Of a stretch of 64,000 bases of DNA, positions 18,356 through 28,800 are shown one piece after another. The DNA comes from Pseudopedobacter sp035496935 (GTDB lineage Bacteria > Bacteroidota > Bacteroidia > Sphingobacteriales > Sphingobacteriaceae). The stretch covers positions 124,001 through 188,000 of the forward strand of contig DATJED010000011.1 in the NCBI GenBank assembly GCA_035496935.1, given 5' to 3'. Position numbers and translations under genes: made by a program. Positions within the stretch are counted from its first letter, which is position 1; each line of letters begins with the position of its first letter. The notes beneath the pieces are model-generated. The model was given only the letters and a program-made list of their open reading frames with translations, was not told the origin of the DNA and searched no databases.

Positions 18356-18507
18356 ATGTTCGATAAAATCGAACGACCAGTTTAAGCACCCGTTACAAAC
18401 GGGCGCAAGTAGACTGTTTTTCTTGCGCTCGTTGCGAACGAACAATATGGTTTTTCTTGCGCTCGTTTGCAACGAGCGCTTATTATGGTCCAGCGATTAT
18501 ATCGCTT
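18356..18507. repeat. REP/BIME-like palindromic repeat, right copy
   Basis: The right flank of the transposase repeats the left element: TTCGATAAAATCGAACGACC at its start, then GCACCCGTT (18386-18394) with AACGGGCGC (18398-18406), one mismatch, a truncated copy at 18425-18441, and GCGCTCGTT (18459-18467) with AACGAGCGC (18471-18479), ending in GCGATTATATCGC. Compared with the left copy it has an extra partial unit of about 38 bases. Confidence 0.85.
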
Positions 18508-19282
18508 AAATCAACCCGATTTTTTTCTGGATCTTCTGAGCGTATTTTTTCATCGCTTTAATCAACTGTTCGTCCTTTTCTTTGTGCACCGCACTTTTTG
18601 TATGCAATCTCGAAATTGTTAAACAAGCATTGACTCCTGTTTTTTCATCACCTACAGGTACGGTAATATCCACAATGCCATCCGCAAAATCACTTTCCTT
18701 TAAAAAGTAGCCTCTAACTTTAATCTGTTCAATAGTATTGTGAAAATCTTTTTTCTGCTCTGCAGTAAAATTTTTATAGTCCGCATCTTTCTTTAACAAA
18801 GCATTTGCAGTCTCTGGCTTCATATAGGCCAATAGTACTTTCCCCGAAGCGGTCAGCGCAATCGGAAACAGGTTTCCCTGCTCAATAGACAAAGCAATCG
18901 GCTCGGGACTTCTCGCATGAAAAATTACCATCACCTTATCATGGTAAATGATACTCATGTGGCAAGCCTCCCTAACCTCGTTGCTCAATTCTTCCATCAA
19001 ATAAATAGAAGCGTTCCTCAATTCGTCAACCACCGAATGCTGGTGCGAAAGATGGTACAGTTTTAACGATAGCTTATATTTGGAAGATACTTGATCTCGA
19101 ATAATATAGCCCCGGTCTTCTAAACAGACCAGCATTCTATAAATCTCGTTCGAGCTTTTGTTCAAATTGCCCGCAATCTCTGTTTGAGATACCGGTACAG
19201 ATTGTGACGATAAGTATTCAAGTATGTCAAGCCCTTTTTCTAAAGCAGGTGCCTGATATTTAGTTTTTGGTTCGGTTTCCAT
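18506..19282 (-). CDS. IclR-family transcriptional regulator
   Basis: A 258-aa regulator with an N-terminal winged helix-turn-helix (about 12-75, GLDILEYLSSQSVPVSQTEI then NEIYRMLVCLEDRGYII) and a C-terminal effector-binding GAF-like domain (about 90-255) with the usual ITASGKVLLA-type and DITVPV blocks (here ALTASGKVLLAYM and GIVDITVPVGD). IclR proteins such as KdgR sense small sugar acids and often repress catabolic genes. It is divergent from the GH78-led operon starting at 19544, with palindromes in the gap, so it probably controls that operon and perhaps the one at its left. The effector is unknown; a 2-keto-3-deoxy acid would suit the enolase-superfamily enzyme. Confidence 0.92.
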   Translation of the reverse strand: METEPKTKYQAPALEKGLDILEYLSSQSVPVSQTEIAGNLNKSSNEIYRMLVCLEDRGYIIRDQVSSKYKLSLKLYHLSHQHSVVDELRNASIYLMEELSNEVREACHMSIIYHDKVMVIFHARSPEPIALSIEQGNLFPIALTASGKVLLAYMKPETANALLKKDADYKNFTAEQKKDFHNTIEQIKVRGYFLKESDFADGIVDITVPVGDEKTGVNACLTISRLHTKSAVHKEKDEQLIKAMKKYAQKIQKKIGLI

Positions 19283-19356
19283 TATTTTTCAAAAATAACA
19301 ATATCAAATCTATTTTAGGTTTTGATACTAGAAGTAAAATTCGTTTTAATTCTTTT

Positions 19357-19381
19357 AAATATAAATGTTATATTTATATTT
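19357..19381. promoter_or_regulatory. Perfect AT-rich palindrome, candidate IclR operator
   Basis: Arms AAATATAAAT (19357-19366) and ATTTATATTT (19372-19381) match perfectly around GTTAT. It lies 75 bases upstream of the iclR-type start and 163 bases upstream of the GH78 start. A dyad of this size in a divergent regulator gap suggests an operator, but AT-rich sequence gives such dyads by chance more easily. Confidence 0.45.
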
Positions 19382-19461
19382 GAATAAACCTTTTAAAATT
19401 AATTTCTTCAATTCTACATGTAATATGAATAAACAGGAATTGTTCTAATATATTGAAATTA

Positions 19462-19510
19462 TTGACACAGAACTTAGATGCTACATTTCCAAAACCTTAA
19501 AGTTTGTGTC
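19462..19510 (+). promoter_or_regulatory. Candidate promoter of the 19544 operon with imperfect dyad
   Basis: TTG (19462-19464) and TACATTTC (19482-19489) are spaced like the Bacteroidota -33 TTG and -7 TAnnTTTG boxes. GACACAGAACTT (19464-19475) and AAGTTTGTGTC (19500-19510) form an imperfect inverted repeat over the same site, so a bound protein would cover the promoter. Confidence 0.4.
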
Positions 19511-19543
19511 GTAAATAATTTGATTGATGAAATGCCTTATTAA

Positions 19544-22321
19544 ATGATGTTAAACTTACACCCTTGCTCAAAATTAAATGCTGTCACTTTTAAGTTTCAG
19601 AAAGTTTTTGCGCTGTTGTGTTTAGTTTTTTTGTGCGGTTTTGCTTCTTATGCGCACAATCTTTCAGTGAGTAATTTAAAAACTGAATATAGAGAAAACC
19701 CAACGGAAGTTGATGCTATACATCCTAATTTACAGTGGATTATTAATTCTCCCTTAAAAAATACCAAACAAATCGCTTATCAAATCCAGTTTGCTAAAGA
19801 TTTAAAATCTTTGGATAAAGCCGAGGAAATTCTTTGGGACAGCCAATGGATCTCCAGCTCTTCGTCCATTAACAATAAATACAATGGTGCTGCTCTTTCC
19901 TCGGCTACAAAATATTTTTGGAAGGTGCGGATTAAAGATAACCACGGAAACGTTTCTAAGTGGTCTAGTCCGGCAGAATTTACTACCGGAATTTTATCAT
20001 TAGAAGATTGGAAAAATGCGCAATGGATAACCGATGAAAAACTGGCGGATAGTCTAAAAAATCCTTTACCCATTGATGGAAAAAAAGATAAGGCAAATTT
20101 TAGCAACCAATTGCCTTTATTCAGAAAGTCTTTCTCTATCAACAAAAAAGTAAAAAACGCTTATGCTTTTATTGCAGGTTTAGGGCATTTTGAGTTTTCT
20201 GTAAATGGCGCAAAAATAGGAGATCATTTTTTAGATGCCGGCTGGACAAAATACGATAAAGAAGCACAGTACGTAGGTTTTGATATAACTAAACAGTTAA
20301 AAAAAGGTAAAAACGCTTTGGGCGTGATGCTGGGCAATGGTTTTTATTTTATTCCGCCAGTAAAAGGACGGTATAGAAAAACCAAAACCATGTTCGATTT
20401 GCCGAAATTGATTTGTTTGGTGAAAATTGAATATACGGACGGGACTTCGGATTTTATAGTAAGCGATAAAAGTTGGAAAACGGCAAAAGGTCCAATTACT
20501 TTCAGCAGTATTTACGGTGGTGAAGATTACGATGCCCGTTTAGAACAGAAAAACTGGAACAAAGCCAATTTCGACGATTCGGTGTGGAAACCGGTTTTAT
20601 TAACTGATGGTTCTCCAAAATTAATCGCTCAACAACAAGAACCGCTTAAAGTTTTTGAAACCTTTGAAGCCGAAAAAATAGCCGAAATTTCAAAAACTAA
20701 AACCAGCTACGATTTCGGTCAGAATTTTTCGGGAATTATCTCCTTAAAAGTCAAAGGAAATGCTGGCGATACCATCCGTGTTTATCCTTCGGAGCTTGTC
20801 AACAAGGATTTTACGGCCAACCAAAAAGCATCTGGAAAAAACTACTATTTCCAGTACATTATAAAAGGAAAAGGAGTTGAGGAATGGCAGCCTCGCTTTT
20901 CATATTACGGATTCCGATATTTAGAAGTGCAAAATTTACCTAAGGATTCAAATTTGCCGGCTAAAATTATAGAATTAAAAGGCTTGCATACCAGAAATGC
21001 TGCGGCTAAAACGGGTTCGTTTTCTTCTTCGAATCAATTGTACAACCAAACTTATGATTTGATCGATTGGGCCATCAAAAGCAATATAGCCAGTGTGTTA
21101 ACGGATTGTCCGCACCGCGAAAAACTGGGTTGGTTAGAGCAGGTCCATCTAATGGGCAGTTCCATCAACTATAATTATCAGCTTGCGCCAATGCTTAACA
21201 AAACCATGGCAGATATGCGGGCATCGCAAACGGAAAGCGGTTTGGTGCCAGAAACTGCGCCCGAATACATTTTTTTCAATTGGGGTGGCGATATTTTTAG
21301 GGATTCGCCCGAGTGGGGAAGCAGTTCTATTATCGTTCCGTGGTATGCTTACCAATGGTATGGCGATGATGGAGTGCTGAAACAAAACTACAACATGATG
21401 GTTAAATACTTGGATTATCTGCAAAGCGAATCCAAAGATTTTATCAACGAGAAAGGTTTGAGCGATTGGTACGATTTAGGTCCAAATCCGCCGGGCGTTT
21501 CTCAGTTAACGCCGAAAGGAGTTACCGCAACCGCAATTTGGTATTACGATTTAACGCTGATGCAAAAAATTGCCAAACAAATAGGCAAAACTCAGGACAT
21601 CGAAAAATATCAGGCTTTGGCGGAAAAAGTAAAACATGCTTTTAACGCCAAGTTTTTTCATCCGGAAACTAAACAGTACGCTACCGGAAGCCAAACCGCA
21701 AACGCAATGGCAGTTTTTATGGGTTTGGTTGATGAAAAAGACAAACAAGCGGTAATCGAAAATCTGATAAAAGATATTGAAAACCACAAAAACAGCTTAA
21801 CCGCTGGCGATATTGGTTACCGTTACGTATTGCGTGTTTTAGAAGAAGCCGGTCGTTCGGATATCATCAACAAAATGAACAACCGTTCTGATGTGCCGGG
21901 GTATGGTTACCAAATTGCAAAAGGCGCAACGGCATTAACGGAATCCTGGGCGGCTTTGCCAACGGTTTCTAACAATCATTTGATGTTGGGGCATTTAATG
22001 GAATGGTTTTATAGCGGTTTGTGTGGCATCAGTCAGCCGAAGGATGGCGTAGCATACCAGCAAATTATTATTAAACCGCAACCGGTAGCAGGTGTAAATC
22101 AGGCCAAAGCCGAGTTTAAATCGCCTTATGGCTATATCAAAAGTTCGTGGACTAAAACCGACACAAATTTTGTTTTGAATGTGGAAATTCCGGTGAACTG
22201 CGATGCTTCGGTTTTTTTGCCGCAAGGCGATGCAACAATGGATGGAACAAGTATCAACAATAACAAAAGCGGAATTAAGATAGGTTCGGGTATTTATCAT
22301 TTTACCGTAGCTGAAAAATAG
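19544..22321 (+). CDS. GH78 alpha-L-rhamnosidase, long form
   Basis: A 925-aa secreted enzyme; the hydrophobic signal lies at about 18-38 (FALLCLVFLCGFASYAHN) with a somewhat long n-region. Adjacent ATGs at 19544 and 19547 cannot be told apart. Domains: Fn3-like (about 40-150), rhamnosidase beta domains (with SINKKVKNAYAFIAGLGHFE and the GDHFLDAGWTKYDK block), barrel with DCPHREKLGWLEQ (Asp521, Glu526) and GATALTESWAALP late in the barrel, then a C-terminal beta sandwich. The DCPHREKLGW variant defines a GH78 subgroup common in Bacteroidota pectin loci and differs from the other two copies here. First gene of the second operon, 3 bases before the next. Confidence 0.92.
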   Translation: MMLNLHPCSKLNAVTFKFQKVFALLCLVFLCGFASYAHNLSVSNLKTEYRENPTEVDAIHPNLQWIINSPLKNTKQIAYQIQFAKDLKSLDKAEEILWDSQWISSSSSINNKYNGAALSSATKYFWKVRIKDNHGNVSKWSSPAEFTTGILSLEDWKNAQWITDEKLADSLKNPLPIDGKKDKANFSNQLPLFRKSFSINKKVKNAYAFIAGLGHFEFSVNGAKIGDHFLDAGWTKYDKEAQYVGFDITKQLKKGKNALGVMLGNGFYFIPPVKGRYRKTKTMFDLPKLICLVKIEYTDGTSDFIVSDKSWKTAKGPITFSSIYGGEDYDARLEQKNWNKANFDDSVWKPVLLTDGSPKLIAQQQEPLKVFETFEAEKIAEISKTKTSYDFGQNFSGIISLKVKGNAGDTIRVYPSELVNKDFTANQKASGKNYYFQYIIKGKGVEEWQPRFSYYGFRYLEVQNLPKDSNLPAKIIELKGLHTRNAAAKTGSFSSSNQLYNQTYDLIDWAIKSNIASVLTDCPHREKLGWLEQVHLMGSSINYNYQLAPMLNKTMADMRASQTESGLVPETAPEYIFFNWGGDIFRDSPEWGSSSIIVPWYAYQWYGDDGVLKQNYNMMVKYLDYLQSESKDFINEKGLSDWYDLGPNPPGVSQLTPKGVTATAIWYYDLTLMQKIAKQIGKTQDIEKYQALAEKVKHAFNAKFFHPETKQYATGSQTANAMAVFMGLVDEKDKQAVIENLIKDIENHKNSLTAGDIGYRYVLRVLEEAGRSDIINKMNNRSDVPGYGYQIAKGATALTESWAALPTVSNNHLMLGHLMEWFYSGLCGISQPKDGVAYQQIIIKPQPVAGVNQAKAEFKSPYGYIKSSWTKTDTNFVLNVEIPVNCDASVFLPQGDATMDGTSINNNKSGIKIGSGIYHFTVAEK

Positions 22322-22324
22322 TAT

Positions 22325-23431
22325 ATGAGGAATTTTTTGCTTGCCATTTTATCAATCTTCAGTTTGAGTTTAAACGCTCAAACGGTTTCTGATACAGAAA
22401 TGCAGCAGATTTATGAGGAAGTGAAAACGCCTTATAAATACGGTTTGGTGATGGTTCCGCAGAACAATGAAAAGAAAATGGATTGTCCAACAATTTTCCG
22501 AAAAGCTGGGAAATGGTACATGAGTTATCTGATTTACGATGGACGCGGTTATGAAACTTGGCTAGCGAGCAGTGAAGATTTGTTGAACTGGAAAAATGAA
22601 GGCAAACAGCTTTCTTTTTCTGATGAAGATGTTTGGGACGCCAACCAAAAAGCAGGTTACAATGCTTTGGTTGATTATAAATGGGGCGGTAAATATAAGC
22701 TAAACAAGTATGAAGGAAAATATTGGATGTCTTACTTTGGTGGAAAAGAGAAAGGTTACGAAGTAGAACCGCTTTCTATAGGGATGGCTTATACCAAAGA
22801 AAATCCTGCAGTAGCACATGAATGGAACAGGTTGCCAAATCCGGTTTTAACTTCAAATGATAAAGACGTACGCTGGTGGGAAAACCGCCACAAACTTTTT
22901 AAAAGTACGGTGGTTGAGGATAAAAATCGTTTAACCGGACATCGATTTGTAATGTATTACAACGCGGTTGGCGATTCTTTGAAAAACAACAAAAAAACTC
23001 GCTGGTACGAGCGTATTGGAATGGCAGTTTCTGATGATATGCAACATTGGCAACGCTTTAAAACTGACCCAGTGGTGCATCATCCGGTTGGAATTACCGG
23101 AGATGCAGTCATTCAAAAAATGGGAAATAATTACGTAATGTTTTATTTCGGAGCGTTTTGGCAGGATAGAAAAGGTGCATTTAATCGCTTTGCGGTTTCT
23201 AAAGATTTGATGAACTGGACGGATTGGCAAGGCGATAATTTAATAGAATCATCAGAGGATTATGATGCGCTTTATGCACATAAATCTTACGTTTTAAAGC
23301 ATAGGGGCGTGGTTTACCATTTCTATTGTGCAGTAAATAAAAACGACCAACGGGGTATTGCCGTTGCGACATCAAAAGATTTAGGTAAAAGTGAAGTTCA
23401 TTTTTTACCGTTTAACAAAGAAAAAAATTAA
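22325..23431 (+). CDS. Secreted five-bladed beta-propeller glycoside hydrolase (GH43/GH32-like)
   Basis: A 368-aa protein with signal peptide to LSLNAQ. Repeated W-containing blade motifs (GKWYMSYLIYDGRGYETWLASSEDL, GKYWMSYFGGKEKG, NNYVMFYFGAFWQDRKGAF, GVVYHFYCAVNKNDQRGIAVATSKDL) mark a five-bladed propeller of the GH43/GH32/GH130 type. Acidic residues in MDCPTIF and TGDAVIQ positions could be catalytic, but I cannot place the family with certainty. By context it may be an arabinofuranosidase or other exo-enzyme. Its stop overlaps the next start by one base (TAATG), so translation is coupled to the following GH2 gene. Confidence 0.72.
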   Translation: MRNFLLAILSIFSLSLNAQTVSDTEMQQIYEEVKTPYKYGLVMVPQNNEKKMDCPTIFRKAGKWYMSYLIYDGRGYETWLASSEDLLNWKNEGKQLSFSDEDVWDANQKAGYNALVDYKWGGKYKLNKYEGKYWMSYFGGKEKGYEVEPLSIGMAYTKENPAVAHEWNRLPNPVLTSNDKDVRWWENRHKLFKSTVVEDKNRLTGHRFVMYYNAVGDSLKNNKKTRWYERIGMAVSDDMQHWQRFKTDPVVHHPVGITGDAVIQKMGNNYVMFYFGAFWQDRKGAFNRFAVSKDLMNWTDWQGDNLIESSEDYDALYAHKSYVLKHRGVVYHFYCAVNKNDQRGIAVATSKDLGKSEVHFLPFNKEKN

Positions 23432-25833
23432 TGAAAAGATTATACCTGTTTTTAATTTCAGTTTTAACGTTTAGCAGTGCTTTCTCGCAAAGAGTAAGTA
23501 AGGATTTTAATGCCGATTGGCGGTTTTTCTTAGGCGATGATTCAACTTTACGTTACAGCATCAAAGATTCATCAGAACTGGAAAAAGTTCAGCTTCCACA
23601 TGATTGGAGCATTTTAGGAGATTTCAGCGAAAAACATGCAACCACCAGCCAACAAGGAGCTTTGCCTGCCGGAATGGGCTGGTACGTTAAATCGTTCAAT
23701 GTTCCGGCGTCAGAAAAGAATAAAAAAACTTACATCGAATTTGATGGAATTTATAGAAATGCCACCGTTTATTTAAATGGTAAAAAGATAGGTTTTTGGC
23801 CTTATGGATATACCTCATATCGTTATGATTTAACAGATGATATTAATTACGGTAAGCAGAATTACATCGCCGTTAAAGTTGATAATTCTGAGCAACCCAG
23901 CTCCAGATGGTACACCGGTTCTGGCATTTACAGAAATGTAAGGCTGGTAACTACCAATCCAGTAGCGGTAGCGCATTGGGGGACTTTGGTAAGTACGCCA
24001 AAAGTTGATGCGAAATCGGCAACGGTAAAGTTGGAAGTTACGGTTAAAAACAGCAATTCGGTTAACGGAAAAGTTAAAGTGGTTTCAGAAATTTTAGATG
24101 CTTCGGCAAGAAGTGTTGCACAAACCACAAACTATCTGAAATTAAATGATTCTTTAAAAACTACAACGCAATCTTTCCAAGTTAAAAATCCAAAGTTGTG
24201 GAGTCCAGACCAACCGTATCTGTATCAGGTGAAAACCAAAATATTCGTCAACAACAAACAAACTGATGAATATTTAACCCCTTTGGGGATCCGAACTTTC
24301 CATTTCGATGCGCAAAAAGGATTTTTCTTTAACGGTAAACCCATGAAGATTTTGGGTGTTTGCATGCACCACGATTTAGGTGCAATTGGTGCCGTTGTAA
24401 ATGAAAGTGCCATTAAACGTCAATTGCAATTATTGAAAAAAATGGGAACGAACGCCATCCGTGTGAGCCATAATCCGCCATCTCCTGAGTTTTTAAAGTT
24501 ATGTGATGAAATGGGATTTTTAGTGATGAATGAGGCTTTTGACATGTGGCGTAAAAAGAAAAACAAGTTCGATTATCATTTAGAATTTGACGAATGGCAT
24601 GAGCGTGATATCAGAGCAATGGTGATGCGGGACCGCAATCATCCCTCAATTTTTATGTGGAGCGTGGGCAACGAGATTAGAGAGCAGTTTGATGCCAGCG
24701 GAACCGAAATCATCAAAGAATTAGTCGCCATCGTTAAAAAATACGATTCAACTCGTCCGGTAACTACCGCCATGACAGAAATGGAACCCGATAAAAACTT
24801 TATTGCTAAAGCTAACGTGATGGACGTTTTCGGGTTCAATTACAAACACAAACTATATCCAACCTTGCCTGCAAGTTTTCCCGGAAAAAGTTTTTTAGCA
24901 ACAGAAACAGGCTCTGCTTTAGGGACGAGAGGAGTTTATGTACAACCGCAAGATACCGTACAGCTTTGGCCTGCAAACTCCAAAAATAAATACATGGAGA
25001 ATTTGAACGGCGATTGGAGCGTAACTGCTTACGATAACGTGGCCGCTTATTGGGGAACATCGCATGAAGAAAGCTGGTTGGCCGTAAAAAATAAACCTTA
25101 CATGGCCGGACTCTTTGTTTGGTCGGGATTTGATTATTTGGGCGAACCGCATCCTTTTAATTACCCCGCAAGAAGTTCTTATTACGGGATCATTGATTTG
25201 GCCGGTTTTCCGAAAGATGTTTATTACATGTACCAAAGCGAGTGGACTAACAAACCCGTTTTGCATTTATTACCTCATTGGAACTGGAAAGAAGGGCAAA
25301 AAGTTGAAGTTTGGGCTTATTACAATCAGGCTGATGAAGTGGAACTTTATGTGAACGGTGTTTCGCAGGGCATCAGAAAAAAATCAGAAAAAGAAGCTCA
25401 CGTAAGCTGGTCGGTGGTTTACGAGGCCGGAAACATCAAAGCGGTTTCTCGTAAAAATGGAAAAGTGGTGTTAACAGAAGAAATTAAAACCGCAAAAGCA
25501 CCTGTGCAAATTACACTTAACGTGGATACAAAAAGCATTAAGGCAGATGGTCAGGAAATCTCTTTCATTACTATTTCGGTGGCGGATGAAGACGGAGTTC
25601 CTGTGCCAGATGCTATGAACAACATTAGTTTGGAGTTAGACGGCGATGCTGAAATTGCCGGAGTGGATAACGGTTATCAGGCCAATCTGCAATCCTTTCA
25701 GGCGCATCACATTAATTTATATAATGGAAAAGCATTAGTAATGATCAAAGGAAACCAAGCTGGAAAAGTGACTTTAAAAGCAAGTTCACCAGGTTTAAGT
25801 GATGCATCAATAACTCTCGATCTGACTAAATGA
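23431..25833 (+). CDS. GH2 beta-galactosidase-like enzyme (secreted)
   Basis: An 800-aa protein with signal peptide to SSAFSQ. Domain order: GH2 sugar-binding jelly roll (about 25-185), Ig-like domain (about 190-290), TIM barrel (about 295-600), then DUF4982 and a C-terminal Ig-like domain. Acid/base Glu415 is in SVGNEI and nucleophile Glu492 in LATETGSALG. Typical substrates of this architecture are terminal beta-galactosides, though glucuronidase and others exist. The final ATGA overlaps the next GH2 gene, so two related enzymes are made together. Confidence 0.9.
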   Translation: MKRLYLFLISVLTFSSAFSQRVSKDFNADWRFFLGDDSTLRYSIKDSSELEKVQLPHDWSILGDFSEKHATTSQQGALPAGMGWYVKSFNVPASEKNKKTYIEFDGIYRNATVYLNGKKIGFWPYGYTSYRYDLTDDINYGKQNYIAVKVDNSEQPSSRWYTGSGIYRNVRLVTTNPVAVAHWGTLVSTPKVDAKSATVKLEVTVKNSNSVNGKVKVVSEILDASARSVAQTTNYLKLNDSLKTTTQSFQVKNPKLWSPDQPYLYQVKTKIFVNNKQTDEYLTPLGIRTFHFDAQKGFFFNGKPMKILGVCMHHDLGAIGAVVNESAIKRQLQLLKKMGTNAIRVSHNPPSPEFLKLCDEMGFLVMNEAFDMWRKKKNKFDYHLEFDEWHERDIRAMVMRDRNHPSIFMWSVGNEIREQFDASGTEIIKELVAIVKKYDSTRPVTTAMTEMEPDKNFIAKANVMDVFGFNYKHKLYPTLPASFPGKSFLATETGSALGTRGVYVQPQDTVQLWPANSKNKYMENLNGDWSVTAYDNVAAYWGTSHEESWLAVKNKPYMAGLFVWSGFDYLGEPHPFNYPARSSYYGIIDLAGFPKDVYYMYQSEWTNKPVLHLLPHWNWKEGQKVEVWAYYNQADEVELYVNGVSQGIRKKSEKEAHVSWSVVYEAGNIKAVSRKNGKVVLTEEIKTAKAPVQITLNVDTKSIKADGQEISFITISVADEDGVPVPDAMNNISLELDGDAEIAGVDNGYQANLQSFQAHHINLYNGKALVMIKGNQAGKVTLKASSPGLSDASITLDLTK

Positions 25834-28800
25834 AAGCAATAAAAATCATATTAGCATTATTATTTTTAAGCACTTCCGGCTTTGCGCAAACGGTAGATGG
25901 CGAGCCTGCTGCTGTTCCGATAGTTCCCGGAATTTACAACACCCCGCCTTGGGAAGTTCCGCAGATTACAGAAATTAACAGAGATAAATCCAGAACTGCG
26001 GCCTATTCTTACGCAACGGTTGAGGATGCGCTAAAAGGCGACCGTACAAAATCCAGAATGTTATTGTTAAACGGCGATTGGGACTTTAAATTCGCGTTTA
26101 AACCTGCTGATGCGCCGAAAGATTTTTACAAGGCTAAAGTAAAAGGCTGGGATAAAATTGAAGTTCCATCTAATTGGGAATTAAAAGGTTATGATATTCC
26201 GATTTATAAAAGTGCAGTTTACCCATTTCGTCCGGTAAATCCTCCATTTGTACCACAAAATTATAACGCCGTAGGTTCTTACCAAAGGAGTTTTACTTTG
26301 CCTGCTGATTGGAAAAACATGAACATCACGCTTCATTTTGGAGGCGTAAGTTCGGCGTTTAGGGTTTGGGTAAACGGAAAGTTTTTAGGTTATGGCGAGG
26401 ATTCCTGCCTGCCGTCAGAATTTAACGCCACAGCTTATTTAAAAGAAGGCGAAAATGTGGTTTCTGTCCAAGTGATTCGCTGGAGCGATGGCGCTTATCT
26501 GGAAGATCAGGATCATTGGCGAATGAGCGGAATTCAGCGTGAAGTCATGCTGTTAGCAGAACCTAAAATTCGTATTGCCGATTATCATTACGAAACCAAA
26601 TTAGATAAAGAATATCAAGATGCGATTTTCAGTCTGCGTCCGCGGATAGATAATTATTCAGGTGATTTTATCCCGAAAGGTTATGAAGTAAAGGCGCAGT
26701 TGTATGATGATAAAAATGAGCCTGTTTTTCAGAAACCTTTGGAGAAAAGTGCATTGGATATCGTTAACGAGATTTATCCCCGCTTGGATAATGTAAAATT
26801 TGGTTTAATGGAGACCGAAGTAAAAAAACCAAAAAAATGGAGTGACGAAGCACCCAATTTATACACTTTGGTCATCTCCTTAACAGATGACAAAGGAAAC
26901 TTAATGGAAGCTAAAAGCTGTAAGGTAGGTTTCCGCAGTATCGAATTTTCTAAGGAAAACGGAAAACTGCTCATCAACGGAAAAATAACGTATATCTACG
27001 GTGTAAACCGTCACGATCACGATCCTGTAAAAGGGAAAGCATTAAGTCGCGAAGATTTAGAAAAAGATGTAAAAACCTTAAAACAGTTCAATTTTAATCT
27101 GATCAGGACCAGCCATTATCCGAACGATCCCTATTTCTACGAACTATGCGATAAATACGGGATGATGGTGATGGATGAAGCCAATTACGAAACGCATGGT
27201 TTGGGCGGAAAGTTGTCCAACGATCCATCGTGGACGGCAGCTTATATGGAACGCACCAGCCGGATGGTCTTACGGGATAAAAATCACCCGAGCGTAGTAA
27301 TTTGGAGTTTAGGTAACGAAGCCGGACGTGGACCAAACAATGCCGCAATGGCCGCTTGGATTCACGATTTTGATATCACGCGTCCGGTTCATTACGAACC
27401 TGCAATGGGAAGCCCAAAAGAAGAAGGTTATATAGATCCTTCTGATCCGCGTTACCCTAAATCGGTAGACCATGCACACCGTTTGCAAAACCCTGTCGAT
27501 CAATATTATGTAGATATGGTGAGCCGTTTTTACCCGGGAATTTTTACCCCGGATTTATTATTGAATCAAAATAACGGTGATAAAAGACCCATCATTTTTG
27601 TAGAATATTCGCATTCCATGGGGAATTCTACCGGAAATATGAAAGAGTTCTGGGATGTTTTCCGTTCTCGCGATAGATTAATCGGCGGTTGTATTTGGGA
27701 TTTTAAAGATCAGGGTTTATTGAAGAAAGATTCTACCGGAAAAGAATTTTACGCTTATGGTGGAGATTTCGGCGATAAACCCAACGATGGCAATTTCTGT
27801 ATCAACGGAATTGCTGGCCCAGATGGACATCCTAAAGCGGCCATGTACGAGTGCAAATGGGTTTTCCAACCGGCAGAAACAGAATGGAAAAATAAAGAGC
27901 AAGGTGTTTTAAGTATTCAAAACCGTCATGCCTCCAAAAACTTGGTGGATTACGATGTTTTCTTAACATTTTTAGAAAATGGCATCAACGTTAAAATCGT
28001 TCAAATTCCTTCAATAAATATTCCTGCCGGAAGCATAAAAGATATTAATATCAAATCGTATTATCCAAAGTTAAAAGCCGGAAACGAGTATTTGGTCAAC
28101 ATCAGCTTTAAGCTAAAAAATGATTTGCCTTGGGCTAGTAAAGGACACGAAATTGCAAGTAACCAATTGGCAATCAGTAATCCAATCATCGGTTTAAAAA
28201 AGATAAATACAACCGTTTTAAATCAATCCGGAAATGGTGCTGACCTGGTTTTAACCGGTAAGGATTTTAAAATTACCTTTAAAAACGGTGCTTTAACTTC
28301 TTACACCGCAAACGGAAAAGAACTTATAAAATCTCCGTTTTTGCCTCATTTTACCCGTCCGCAAACGGATAACGACCGTAAAGGCTGGAAACCGATGAAA
28401 AAACTGAAACAATGGTACAACGCTGAACCCACCTTAACAGATTTTAAAGAAATAAAGGCAGGTTCGGTTTACGAAGCTCATTATCAAATCATAAAAGATA
28501 GCGCACAGGTTGTGTTAACCTACACCATCGACAATAATGGAGGAATTAAAATTGATTACGCTTTAAACGCAAATTCGGCTTTGCCAAATATTCCCAAAAT
28601 AGGTCTTCAGGGAGCAATCGCTAATGATTTCCAAAACATTGCATTTTATGGAAAAGGTCCGCAAGAAAACTATATCGATAGGGCTTTTGGTTTCGATGCC
28701 GGAATTTATCAGTTCAAATTAAGAGACTTTGTGGAGTCTTATGTTTATCCGCAGGAATGTGCCAACCGAACGGACATCAGGTGGATGAGTTTCGCCAATC

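Noticed and set aside
17662..18507. CRISPR array
   Set aside because: Repeats are palindromic, few and irregularly spaced, and bracket a transposase; no cas genes.
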